From assembly GCA_036723735.1 (NCBI GenBank), contig DAIMGT010000006.1:33766-97765 (forward strand): a stretch of DNA of 64,000 nt, given 5' to 3'. Numbering within the stretch: the stretch's first letter is position 1; every line of letters begins with the position of its first letter. The stretch is from UBA4656 sp002405525 (GTDB lineage: Bacteria; Pseudomonadota; Gammaproteobacteria; Xanthomonadales; Ahniellaceae). Of this stretch, positions 40,667 through 49,099 are shown in pieces. Both the position numbers and the translations under genes were made by a program. Below the pieces are notes generated by a model, which was given only the letters and a program-made list of their open reading frames with translations, had not been told where the DNA came from and made no database searches.

Positions 40667-40672
40667 TACAAT
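40667..40672 (+). promoter_or_regulatory. Candidate -10 box of the DUF4190-pyrD-murB genes
   Basis: TACAAT lies 24 nt before the start at 40697. Confidence 0.4.
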
Positions 40673-40696
40673 GATGCGCGCACGAGGGGAGTCGTC

Positions 40697-41011
40697 ATGA
40701 ACGCACCGCCCATCCGCCAGACCAGTTCGCTGGCCATCATCAGCCTCGTCGCCGGCATCCTCGGCTGGACGCTGGCGCCCTTCCTCGGTTCGATCGGCGC
40801 CGTGATCTGCGGTCACCTGGCACGCGCCGAGATCCGCCGCTCGCCCGAACGCCTCGAGGGCGACGGGCTGGCGATCGCGGGCCTCGTGCTGGGCTGGGTG
40901 CAGATCACGCTCACGATCCTGTTCCTCGCCGCGGTGTTCATGTTCTTCGGCGGGCTGGCCGCGATCCTCGCCTGGCTGGCCGCGACCGCGCCAGGCACCA
41001 TCAGCACCTGA
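40697..41011 (+). CDS. DUF4190 small membrane protein
   Basis: The 104-residue product has two transmembrane helices (about 12-37 and 60-85) and the DUF4190 pattern SLAIISLVAGILGWTLAPFLGSIGAVICGHLARAEIRRS followed by GDGLAIAGLVLGWVQI. Function is unknown. Start ATG at 40697; its stop is only a few bases before the pyrD start, so it is probably the first gene of a DUF4190-pyrD-murB transcript. Confidence 0.8.
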   Translation: MNAPPIRQTSSLAIISLVAGILGWTLAPFLGSIGAVICGHLARAEIRRSPERLEGDGLAIAGLVLGWVQITLTILFLAAVFMFFGGLAAILAWLAATAPGTIST

Positions 41012-41015
41012 GCGG

Positions 41016-42065
41016 TTGCGCGTGTCCCCGATCTACGGGCTCGCCCGCCACTTCCTGTTCGCCGTCGATGCGGAGCGAGCCCACGGTCTGGGCCTGAAGG
41101 CGATCGAGGCCGCCTACCGCAGCGGCCTCAACCCGCTGCTGGCGACCCGCCCTTCGCCGCTGCCGACCCGCGCGTTCGGCATCGACTTCCCGAACCCGGT
41201 CGGGCTCGCCGCCGGCATGGACAAGGACGGCGCGCACATCGACGCGCTGGCTTCGCTCGGCTTCGGCTTCATCGAGATCGGAACCACCACCCCGCGCCCA
41301 CAGGCCGGCAACCCGAAGCCACGCATGTTCCGCCTGCCGGAGCACGACGCCGTGATCAACCGGCTGGGCTTCAACAACGGCGGTGTCGACGGGCTGCTGG
41401 CCAACGTCGAACGCGCGCGCTTTCGCGGCGTGCTCGGCATCAACATCGGGCGCAACAAGGACACGCCGAACGACCGCGCCACGGACGACTACCTGCGTTG
41501 CCTCGACAAGGTCTACGGCGCGGCGTCCTACGTCACCGTGAACATCTCCTCGCCCAACACGCAGGGCCTGCGCGACCTGCAGCAGGAGGACACCCTGCGA
41601 CGGTTCATCGGCACCCTGCGCGAGCGGCAGGAGCAGCTCGCCGCGCGCCACCGGGCGCGCAAGCCGATGCTGCTCAAGATCGCACCGGACCTTTCGGAAG
41701 CCGAACTCGACGCCATCGCGCAGGTGCTGCTCGATGCAGGCATTGACGGCGTGATCTGCACCAACACCACCATCGACCGCGCACCGGTGGCCGGCCACCG
41801 CTCCGCCGGCGAGGCGGGCGGGCTCAGCGGCCGCCCCCTGTTCCCGAAGTCGACCGCCGTGCTGCGCGGCATGGCGCAGCGACTGGATGGCAAGGTGCCG
41901 CTCATCGGCGTCGGCGGCATCCTCTCCGGCGCCGACGCCGCGGCCAAAATCGACGCCGGCGCGAGCCTGGTGCAGTTCTACACCGGCATGGTGTTCCGCG
42001 GCCCGGCGCTGGTCGGCGAATCGGTCGAGGCGATCCGCGCGCGGCGCGGTCGCGCGGCGAAGTGA
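41016..42065 (+). CDS. pyrD: Dihydroorotate dehydrogenase (quinone), class 2
   Basis: PyrD oxidises dihydroorotate to orotate with quinone in the inner membrane. The roughly 349-residue protein has the class 2 N-terminal amphipathic segment (IYGLARHFLFAVDAERAH), then NPVGLAAGMDKDG, GFNNGGVD, the catalytic serine in NISSPNTQGLRDLQ, ICTNTTIDR and the FMN phosphate site GVGGILSGADAAAKIDAGASLVQ. The start is not ATG: TTG at 41016 or GTG at 41022 (VSPIYGLARHFLF) are both possible; GTG fits the family better. Confidence 0.95.
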   Translation: MRVSPIYGLARHFLFAVDAERAHGLGLKAIEAAYRSGLNPLLATRPSPLPTRAFGIDFPNPVGLAAGMDKDGAHIDALASLGFGFIEIGTTTPRPQAGNPKPRMFRLPEHDAVINRLGFNNGGVDGLLANVERARFRGVLGINIGRNKDTPNDRATDDYLRCLDKVYGAASYVTVNISSPNTQGLRDLQQEDTLRRFIGTLRERQEQLAARHRARKPMLLKIAPDLSEAELDAIAQVLLDAGIDGVICTNTTIDRAPVAGHRSAGEAGGLSGRPLFPKSTAVLRGMAQRLDGKVPLIGVGGILSGADAAAKIDAGASLVQFYTGMVFRGPALVGESVEAIRARRGRAAK

Positions 42066-42096
42066 TCGCCATCCCGGCGGCCGCGGCGCAGGCACG

Positions 42097-43107
42097 ATGA
42101 TCGAGCGGGACGCCAGCCTGCGGGGGATGAACTCCTTCGGCGTGCCGGCGCGCGCGGCGGGGCTCGCGCGCCTGCACGACCTCGATGCCCTGCCCGCCCT
42201 GCTCGACGACCCCGGATGGCGCGACCGCCCGCTGCTGGTGCTCGGCGGCGGCAGCAACGTGCTGTTCACCGGCGACTTCGATGGCCTCGTGCTGCGCATC
42301 GAGGCCGAGCGCATTGCGCACTCGCGCTGGGACGGCGACGACGCGATGGTGCGCGTCGAGGCCGGCCGCGACTGGCACGACTTCGTGCGCTGGACGCTCG
42401 ACGCCGGCCATCCGGGCCTCGAGAACCTGTCCCTGATCCCCGGCACGGTCGGCGCCGCGCCGATCCAGAACATCGGCGCCTACGGCGTCGAGGTCGAGTC
42501 CTGCATCGAAGCGGTCGAGGCCTGGGACCGCCGCGCGCGCGCCTTCGTCGCGCTCGACCGCGCGGCCTGCGGCTTCGCCTACCGCGACAGCGTCTTCAAG
42601 CGCGAACCAGGGCGCTGGATCGTTACCGCGGTGCGGTTCCGGTTCCCCCCCGCATGGACGCCGGTGCTGCGCTATCCGGGCGTGCGCGAGGAACTCGCCG
42701 CGCAAGGTGTCGCCGCGCCCACGCCGCAGGCCGTGTCGGAAGCGATCTGCGCGATCCGCCGCCGCAAGCTGCCCGACCCGGCACGGCTCGGCAACGCCGG
42801 GAGCTTCTTCAAGAACCCGATCGTGCCGGCCGCGCAGGCGCAGGCGCTCGCCGACACGCACCCGGGCCTGCCCGCCTGGCCGGCCGGCGACGGCCGCCGC
42901 AAGCTCTCCGCCGCCTGGCTGATCGAGCAGGCCGGCCTCAAGGGCCTGCGCGAAGGCGACGCGGGCGTCTCTCCACAGCACGCGCTGGTGCTGGTCAACC
43001 ACGGTGGCGCGACCGGGGCGCAGGTCCTCGACCTGGCGCGGCGCGTGCAGGCGGCCGTGGTCGCGCGCTTCCAGGTCACGCTCGAGCCGGAGCCGTTGAT
43101 CCTCTGA
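42097..43107 (+). CDS. murB: UDP-N-acetylenolpyruvoylglucosamine reductase
   Basis: MurB reduces enolpyruvyl-UDP-GlcNAc to UDP-MurNAc in peptidoglycan precursor synthesis. The 336-residue FAD protein is type I. Marks are LLVLGGGSNVLF and LSLIPGTVGAAPIQNIGAYG for FAD, Arg163 in YRDSVFK and catalytic Ser236 in GNAGSFFKNP, with the final Glu in VTLEPEPLIL. Start at 42097 is 31 nt after pyrD, likely in one transcript. Confidence 0.95.
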   Translation: MIERDASLRGMNSFGVPARAAGLARLHDLDALPALLDDPGWRDRPLLVLGGGSNVLFTGDFDGLVLRIEAERIAHSRWDGDDAMVRVEAGRDWHDFVRWTLDAGHPGLENLSLIPGTVGAAPIQNIGAYGVEVESCIEAVEAWDRRARAFVALDRAACGFAYRDSVFKREPGRWIVTAVRFRFPPAWTPVLRYPGVREELAAQGVAAPTPQAVSEAICAIRRRKLPDPARLGNAGSFFKNPIVPAAQAQALADTHPGLPAWPAGDGRRKLSAAWLIEQAGLKGLREGDAGVSPQHALVLVNHGGATGAQVLDLARRVQAAVVARFQVTLEPEPLIL

Positions 43108-43150
43108 GTCCGCGCTGCCACGCTACGCGCCGGCCGGACGGAGGAACCGC

Positions 43151-43555
43151 ATGCGCGCCAGGAGCCATCTCGTCATGCTCGGCCAGGCCATCGCGGTCTG
43201 GGTCCTGTTCTGGCTCGCCGGACTGCCCGACTACTTCCAGCAGTACGCGACGGTGACCATGGCCGTCGCCTGCACCCTGCTCGCGACCGCCTTCGGCATC
43301 TACGCCGCGTGGTTCCTCGCCCGCCAGCGCCGCGACCGCCGCATGACCCTGGCGGTCTGGTTCTCGTTCTACTACACGCTCCCGTTCTTCATCCTCGACA
43401 CGCTCTACTGCGGCGTCTACCTCGGGCTCGGCGGGGACTACCTGCGCAGCCACTGGTACCTCACGGTGTTCTACGCCTCGATCTGGCTGCAGTTCCCGCC
43501 GACCGCCTGGGTCCTCGACCGCCTCGAGGCCACGGCCGCCGGAGCCCGCGCATGA
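43151..43555 (+). CDS. Four-helix membrane protein of unknown function
   Basis: The 134-residue product has four hydrophobic segments (about 8-24, 32-54, 64-92 and 103-120) and aromatic-rich loops (DYFQQYATVTMAV, HWYLTVFYASIWLQFPPTAW). It starts MRARSHLVMLGQAIAVWVLF after a GACGGAGGAA site. Its stop overlaps the cyclophilin ATG by 4 nt. No family was recognised; location is probably the inner membrane. Confidence 0.7.
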   Translation: MRARSHLVMLGQAIAVWVLFWLAGLPDYFQQYATVTMAVACTLLATAFGIYAAWFLARQRRDRRMTLAVWFSFYYTLPFFILDTLYCGVYLGLGGDYLRSHWYLTVFYASIWLQFPPTAWVLDRLEATAAGARA

Positions 43556-44463
43556 ACCGATCCCTCGCCGTCGCCCTCGTCCTCCTCCTCGGCCTGCCGA
43601 CGACCGCCCGCGCCGACGAAGCGCCGCCGCCCACCATGGCCGACGTGCTGGAGGCCTCGACGCCCGCCGACTGGCGGCGCCCCGCGCCCGAGGACACGCT
43701 GTACCTCGAACTCGCGACCGGCCGGGTGGTGATCGAACTCGCAGCGGCCTTCGCGCCGAAGCACGTGGCGCAGATCCGCGCACTGGCGAACGCGAAGTAC
43801 TACGACGGGCTGGCCATCGTGCGCGTGCAGGAAAACTACGTCGTGCAGTGGGGCGACCCGGACGCCGCCGACGCGGAAAAACGGCGCAGCACCGGCGACC
43901 AGCCGCGCACGCTGGCCGCCGAGTTCGCGCGCCCGATCGAAGGCGCGCCCGCCTTCGCCCGGCTCGCCGACGGCGACGTCTACGCGCCCGAGGTCGGCCA
44001 TTCGCAGGGCTTCCCCGTCGCGCGCGACCCGAAGCAGGGCACGACCTGGCTCGCGCACTGCTATGGCATGCTCGGCGCCGGCCGTGACGACGCCGCCGAC
44101 AGCGGCGGCGGCACCGAACTCTACGTCGTGATCGGCCACGCGCCGCGCCACCTCGACCGCAACGTGACCCTGGTCGGCCGCGTGCTCACCGGCATGGAGC
44201 ACCTGAGCACCCTGCCCCGCGGCAGCGCGGCCATGGGCTTCCACGAGAAGGCGGAGCAGCGCGTCCCGATCCGCGCGATCCGCCTCGCCAACGAGGTGCC
44301 GGCGGCCGAGCGCAGCGCGCTGGAGGTCTTCCGCACCGACACGGCGGCGTTCCAGCGGCTGGTGGAGTCGCGCCGCAACCGCCGCGAGCCGTGGTTCCTG
44401 GACCCGACCGGCCGCATCGATCTGTGCAACGTGCCGGTCCCGGTGCGCGCGGCCAAGGACTGA
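43552..44463 (+). CDS. Cyclophilin-type peptidyl-prolyl isomerase, exported
   Basis: The 303-residue protein begins with a signal peptide (MNRSLAVALVLLLGLPTTARA), so it is periplasmic. The cyclophilin domain spans about 45-240: TLYLELATGRVVIELAAAFAPKHVAQ, NYVVQWGDPDA (equivalent of the FxxQxGD active site) and GTELYVVIGHAPRHLDRNVTLVGRVLTGM. The family FxxQ phenylalanine is Tyr here and an insert of about 50 residues (EKRRSTGDQPRTL ...) enlarges a loop. The ~60-residue C-terminal addition is specific to such long forms. It overlaps the membrane protein gene by 4 nt. Confidence 0.85.
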   Translation: MNRSLAVALVLLLGLPTTARADEAPPPTMADVLEASTPADWRRPAPEDTLYLELATGRVVIELAAAFAPKHVAQIRALANAKYYDGLAIVRVQENYVVQWGDPDAADAEKRRSTGDQPRTLAAEFARPIEGAPAFARLADGDVYAPEVGHSQGFPVARDPKQGTTWLAHCYGMLGAGRDDAADSGGGTELYVVIGHAPRHLDRNVTLVGRVLTGMEHLSTLPRGSAAMGFHEKAEQRVPIRAIRLANEVPAAERSALEVFRTDTAAFQRLVESRRNRREPWFLDPTGRIDLCNVPVPVRAAKD

Positions 44464-44471
44464 CGCCGCGC

Positions 44472-45098
44472 GTGGTCAAGCACTACGACCAGGCCTACTT
44501 CGACCGCTGGTACCGCGACCCGAAGCAGAAGGTGAAGCACGGCGCGGAGTTCGCGCGCAAGGTGCGGCTGGCGCTGTCGGTGGCCGAGTACTACCTCGGC
44601 CGCCCGGTCGAAAGCGTGCTCGACGTCGGCTGCGGCGAGGGCCACTGGCGCGCGCCCCTGCTGGCCGAACGCCCGCGCCTGCACTACCTCGGCGTCGACG
44701 CCAGCGATTACGTCGTGCGCCGCTTCGGCCGCACGCGCAACCTGCACCGGGTGGGCTTCGCCGAACTGCCGCGGCTCGCCGAACACGCCGGCCGCCTGTT
44801 CGGCGGCATGCCGTCGGTGGACCTGCTGGTGTGCAGCGACGTCATCCACTACGTGCCGACCGCCGACCTCGCCCTCGGGCTGCCTGCATTCCGCACCCTG
44901 TGCCACGGCGTGGCCTGGATCGAGATGTTCTGCCGTGGCGATGAGTTCGTGGGCGACGACGACGGCTTCATCGCCCGCCCCAGGGCCTGGTACCTGCGCG
45001 CGCTGGGGCGCACGGGATGGCTGCCGCTGGGTTCGAACGCGTGGCTGCACGAGGGCCTGCGCGAGCGCGCGTCGGTGCTGGAACTGGCGGGGCACTGA
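44472..45098 (+). CDS. Class I SAM-dependent methyltransferase
   Basis: The 208-residue product starts with GTG (VVKHYDQAYFDRWYRDPKQ). The SAM motif I VLDVGCGEGHWRAPLL, motif II YLGVDAS and motif post-II VDLLVCSDVIHYV are clear, with no domain for a specific substrate. It follows the cyclophilin gene by 8 nt. The substrate is unknown. Confidence 0.82.
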   Translation: MVKHYDQAYFDRWYRDPKQKVKHGAEFARKVRLALSVAEYYLGRPVESVLDVGCGEGHWRAPLLAERPRLHYLGVDASDYVVRRFGRTRNLHRVGFAELPRLAEHAGRLFGGMPSVDLLVCSDVIHYVPTADLALGLPAFRTLCHGVAWIEMFCRGDEFVGDDDGFIARPRAWYLRALGRTGWLPLGSNAWLHEGLRERASVLELAGH

Positions 45099-45284
45099 GC
45101 TGCCTGGTGGTCCTCGCGGCGCACATGGCCGCGCTGCGCGCAGCGATCCCACAGCCCCTTGGAACCGCCCACCGCGGGGTTGCGCCGCTCCGGGTGCCGC
45201 CGCGGCGTCCGGGCCGCCGGGCAGCATCGGGCGATGCGGCAGTGCTGGAGCCCGGCCTCCACCCAAACCCGCTACGCTGCGCGC

Positions 45285-47147
45285 ATGAGTAGCCCCGAAC
45301 AGAACCTCGCGTTCGCCGACCTCGCCCTGCCCGCCCCGCTGCTGGAGGCGCTTTCCGCCGTCGGCTACGAGCAACCCTCGCCGATCCAGGCCGCCACCAT
45401 TCCCCACCTGCTGGCCGGCCGCGACCTGCTCGGCACCGCGCAGACCGGCACCGGCAAGACAGCCGCGTTCGCGCTGCCGATCCTCGCCCGCATCGACGTC
45501 GCCGACCCGCGCACGCAGGCGCTGGTACTGGCGCCGACGCGCGAACTGGCGATCCAGGTCGCGGAAGCGTTCCAGAAGTACGCCGCGACGCTGCCCGGCT
45601 TCCACGTGCTGCCGATTTACGGCGGCCAGGCCTACGGCGCGCAGTTCCACGGGCTCAAGCGCGGCGCCCACGTCGTGGTCGGCACACCGGGCCGCGTGAT
45701 CGACCACCTCGATCGCGGATCGCTGGACCTCTCGCGGCTGCGTACCGCGGTACTCGACGAGGCCGACGAGATGCTGCGCATGGGCTTCATCGACGACGTC
45801 GAGAAGGTGCTCGCAGCCACGCCCGCGACGCGCCAGGTGGTGCTGTTTTCGGCCACCATGCCGCCACCGATCCGGCGCATCGCGCAAACCTGGCTCAAGG
45901 ACCCCGCCGAGGTGCGCATCCAGTCCAGGACCACCACCGCAGCCGGCATACGCCAGCGCTACTGGGCGGTTTCGGGCCTGCACAAGCTCGACGCCCTGAC
46001 CCGCATCCTGGAGGCCGAGCCATTCGAGGCGATGATCGTGTTCGCGCGCACCAAGCAAGCGACCGAGGAACTCGCCGAGCGGCTGGCCGCGCGCGGCTTT
46101 GCGGCGGCCGCGATCAACGGCGACGTCGAGCAGAAGGTGCGCGAACGCACCATCCAGCGCCTGAAGGACGGACAGGTCGACATCCTGGTCGCCACCGATG
46201 TCGCCGCGCGCGGACTCGACGTCGATCGCATCAGCCACGTGCTGAACTACGACATCCCCTACGACGCCGAGTCCTATGTCCACCGCATCGGCCGCACCGG
46301 ACGCGCGGGTCGCACCGGCGAGGCGATACTGTTCGTCACCCCGCGCGAGCGCCCGATGCTGCGGGTGATCGAGCGCACGACCCGGCAGTCGATCGAGCCG
46401 ATGCACCTGCCGACCGTGGCGGCGGTCAACGACCGTCGCATCGCGCGATTCATGCAGAAGATCGCCGGCGCGTTGGCGCAGGAAGGGCTCGAGCCCTTTC
46501 GCACGCTGGTGCAGCGCTTCGAGGCCGAGCATGACGTGCCGGCGACGGAAATCGCTGCCGCACTGGCACGCATCGCACATGGCAACAAGCCGCTGCTGCT
46601 GGAGGGCGCCGACCCGGCGCCCGCGCCCGAAGCGCCGCGAGAATCCAGCAAATCGCGGCGCGAACGGCTGGACGCGCGGCCGGGCGGGCGCGGTGAGGCG
46701 GAAACGGACCGTCCGTCGCGGCCACGCCTTGCTCGTGCGACCGGCGCCGCGCGGACACGGCCGGGCGACTCGGGACTCGCCACGTGGCGAGTGTCGGTCG
46801 GACATCGCCACGGGGTGAAGCCGGGAAACCTCGTCGGCGCGATCGCCAACGAGGCGGGACTCGACGCGTCAGCGATCGGCCGCATCGAGATCGAGGAAGG
46901 CTACAGCAGAATCGACCTTCCCGCGAACCTGCCACCGGCAGTGGTCGAACACCTCGCTGGCGTGCGCGTCGCCGGACAGAAACTGCGCCTCGCCCCATGG
47001 CGCGACCCGGCAGCGCCCAGCGCCGCGCGCCCGCGCCCCTGGGAACCGGGCGACGCAGCGCGCGGCGACCGGCCCCGTGCAGCGATGCGCCCGAAGCCGC
47101 ACCGCAAGGGGCCGCCGCGCGCGCGGGGGGAGAAACCGCAGCGCTGA
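45285..47147 (+). CDS. DEAD-box RNA helicase with DbpA-type RNA-binding domain
   Basis: The 620-residue helicase resembles DeaD/CsdA, acting in ribosome assembly and RNA turnover, often in cold. The Q motif (FADLALPAPLLEALSAVGYEQPSPIQ) is followed by Walker A AQTGTGKT at 52-59, PTRELA, GTPGRV, DEAD at 158-161, SAT and the RecA2 motifs FARTKQATEE, ARGLD and HRIGRTGRAG. A basic linker precedes a DbpA RNA-binding domain (about 518-595: WRVSVGHRHGVKPGNLVGAIANEAG ... GYSRIDLP) and a basic tail. Upstream spacer of 186 nt holds no gene. Whether it is deaD or another paralogue is not settled. Confidence 0.9.
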   Translation: MSSPEQNLAFADLALPAPLLEALSAVGYEQPSPIQAATIPHLLAGRDLLGTAQTGTGKTAAFALPILARIDVADPRTQALVLAPTRELAIQVAEAFQKYAATLPGFHVLPIYGGQAYGAQFHGLKRGAHVVVGTPGRVIDHLDRGSLDLSRLRTAVLDEADEMLRMGFIDDVEKVLAATPATRQVVLFSATMPPPIRRIAQTWLKDPAEVRIQSRTTTAAGIRQRYWAVSGLHKLDALTRILEAEPFEAMIVFARTKQATEELAERLAARGFAAAAINGDVEQKVRERTIQRLKDGQVDILVATDVAARGLDVDRISHVLNYDIPYDAESYVHRIGRTGRAGRTGEAILFVTPRERPMLRVIERTTRQSIEPMHLPTVAAVNDRRIARFMQKIAGALAQEGLEPFRTLVQRFEAEHDVPATEIAAALARIAHGNKPLLLEGADPAPAPEAPRESSKSRRERLDARPGGRGEAETDRPSRPRLARATGAARTRPGDSGLATWRVSVGHRHGVKPGNLVGAIANEAGLDASAIGRIEIEEGYSRIDLPANLPPAVVEHLAGVRVAGQKLRLAPWRDPAAPSAARPRPWEPGDAARGDRPRAAMRPKPHRKGPPRARGEKPQR

Positions 47148-47198
47148 TCCGTTGCGACAGCGGCGCCGGTCGCTGCGCGCTCGCGCAGCGGCAACGGG

Positions 47199-48401
47199 TC
47201 AGAGCCGGCTCGAGGGCCCGGTCGACGCGCTGCGCCTGGCGGCCTCCGCGACCGCGGTCTGCAGGCGTGGATGATGGCGCAGCCAGCCCACGGCGCGAAA
47301 CGCGCCCAAGACGGCGTACAGTTCAGCCACGCTGGTGGATGCCATGCTGGCGATCTCGCCAAGGCGACGCGGCGCCTGCATCACCGCTGCGATCCGCGCC
47401 GCACGCGGGTGGTCCGCGGCCAGGTCCAAGCCCGGCTCGACGCTGTAGAGCTCCGCCGGCTCCAGGCCCGCCGGCAGCCCCGCCGGCATCGTTCGCAGGG
47501 CCTGGTACCAGCACAGGAGGTCGAAGGGCCGACCGGTCCGTTCCAGCCGCAGCGTCGCCAGCGGGTCCTCTAGCAGCGCGCTCCACTGCGTCCGCGGCAG
47601 CGGGGTGTCGAGGTAGGGTTCGACCTCGGACAGGACGCCGGCGAAGTGGAACATCCGGGTCTCGGGATCGATGACCAGCGGCGGCCGGCCAGGCAGGACG
47701 ATCCGGGACGGCAGTCCGATCAAGCCCCCGACCAGATAGTCGAGCAACGGATAGCACGCGCGCGCCGCGGTCGCTTCGGGTTCGGCTTCAACAGATTCGG
47801 CAGTCACGCATTGCCCGAACGGCGCTTCGACTACCGCCGCTCCCACGTCGGCGGCCGCAGGATCGCTCGGCGGTTCGGCTGCGGGGTCGACGACCGGCGG
47901 CGCCAGGTCAGGGGCCGGCGGGCGCTCCCGCTCACCGGCCGTGCACGCATCGGGAATCCGCGCCAGCAGGTCGTCGGCCAGGAAATCCGCCAGCGAGAAC
48001 TCTGCGGAGCGCGCGGGCGGCACGATGTCGGCGCGTCCGAGGCCAAACTGCGCGGCGCCACCGACCACCCGCGGCGCGCGCGGGCCGCGCCGCGGAAGGC
48101 GCGATTCGGCGCCGACCAGCAGCTGCATGAGGCCGTCGATCTCGAATGGCCGCGCCAGCAGCAGATCCAGTTCGCCCTCGGCATCGATCAGCACGCAGGG
48201 CACGCCGCGCTCGGCCGCACGCGCCTGGGCCCGCTCTCCGTCTCTGGTTGCAGGGTCCGCCACCACCAGGTCGGCCTCGTCATCGATGGCGACGCGCCAG
48301 GACGTCTCGAGCAGTTCGGCGGCGCGCGCGACCAGGGCCCGCAGGTGGGCGCTCTCGGCGTCGCCGACGCCGGCGAATGCAATCAGGCGTTCGTTGGCCA
48401 T
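47199..48401 (-). CDS. Unrecognised 400-residue protein with receiver-like N-terminus, next to yajQ
   Basis: The start MANERLIAFAGVGDAESAHLRAL at 48401 is 1 nt after the yajQ stop, so it is surely co-transcribed with it. Residues 1-112 look like a degenerate response-regulator fold: alternating hydrophobic strands (DLVVADPAT, VPCVLIDAE) and LLLARPFEIDGLMQLL, which resembles the K-P-F-x(4)-L region of receivers, with no clear phosphoacceptor. A Pro/Ala/Asp-rich linker (about 115-215) leads to a C-terminal part with LGEIASMASTSVAELYAVLGAFRAVGWLR, which could be a winged helix. No named family recognised; assignment is structural guesswork. Confidence 0.6.
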   Translation of the reverse strand: MANERLIAFAGVGDAESAHLRALVARAAELLETSWRVAIDDEADLVVADPATRDGERAQARAAERGVPCVLIDAEGELDLLLARPFEIDGLMQLLVGAESRLPRRGPRAPRVVGGAAQFGLGRADIVPPARSAEFSLADFLADDLLARIPDACTAGERERPPAPDLAPPVVDPAAEPPSDPAAADVGAAVVEAPFGQCVTAESVEAEPEATAARACYPLLDYLVGGLIGLPSRIVLPGRPPLVIDPETRMFHFAGVLSEVEPYLDTPLPRTQWSALLEDPLATLRLERTGRPFDLLCWYQALRTMPAGLPAGLEPAELYSVEPGLDLAADHPRAARIAAVMQAPRRLGEIASMASTSVAELYAVLGAFRAVGWLRHHPRLQTAVAEAARRSASTGPSSRL

Positions 48402-48402
48402 G

Positions 48403-48885
48403 TCAGTCGCGGAAGTTCTCGAACTGCAGGGGGCGCTCGAAATCCGATCCCCGCAGCAGGGTGATCGCAGACTGCAGGTCGTCCTTCTTCTTGCCGTTGA
48501 CGCGAAGCTTGTCGCCGTTGACCTGCGCGTCGACCTTGAGCTTCGAGGCCCGGATCGCGGCCAGGATCTGCTTCGCCAAGGCCTGCTCGATGCCCTGCCG
48601 CACGACGACCCGCTGCTTCGCGCGCGCCAGTCCGACCTCCGGCTCACCCTCCTCCAGGCAGCGCAGGTCGATCCGTCGCGCGGTCAGCCGCGCGCGCAGG
48701 ATCTCCAGCATCTGTTTCAACTGGAAGTCGCCGGGCGCAGATAGCAGGATGGCGTCGCCCTCGCGGGCATAGGACGCATCGACGCCGCGGAAGTCGAAGC
48801 GGTTGCCGAGCTCGCGGGTCGCCTGGTCGATGGCGTTGCCCAACTCGTGCTGGTCGACCTGCGAAACGACATCGAACGACGGCAT
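48403..48885 (-). CDS. yajQ: YajQ-family cyclic di-GMP-binding protein
   Basis: The 160-residue product starts MPSFDVVSQVDQHELGNAID and ends FNFRD-like (QFENFRD), the full YajQ/UPF0234 pattern. In Xanthomonas the homologue binds cyclic di-GMP and regulates virulence genes through a transcription factor. The two tandem ferredoxin-like domains include FDFRGVDASYAREGD and KLKVDAQVNGDKLRVNGKKKDDLQ. It leads a two-gene operon with an unrecognised protein. A MASE2-GGDEF cyclase lies 4 kb downstream. Confidence 0.93.
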   Translation of the reverse strand: MPSFDVVSQVDQHELGNAIDQATRELGNRFDFRGVDASYAREGDAILLSAPGDFQLKQMLEILRARLTARRIDLRCLEEGEPEVGLARAKQRVVVRQGIEQALAKQILAAIRASKLKVDAQVNGDKLRVNGKKKDDLQSAITLLRGSDFERPLQFENFRD

Positions 48886-49099
48886 GGCGGCGGCTTCGTC
48901 ATTGTCCGGGACTGCCCCGGCCCGGCCTGCGCGCCCGCACCGTCGGCGCGGCGCTGACGGTTGCACGGCACCCGCGAGGACCGGACCTGGGCACGGAGGA
49001 TAGCAAGCGACCATGGCGCCCTGCATCCCGGCGCCCAGCCGGGCAGCCCCGCGTCGCCCCCGGGTTTACGCGGCGGCAGCGGTGGGCGACCATCGGAGC

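Noticed and set aside
44466..46811. Long minus-strand frame opposite the methyltransferase and helicase genes
   Set aside because: Low-complexity Arg/Ala/Gly composition; the plus strand has helicase and SAM motifs in order.
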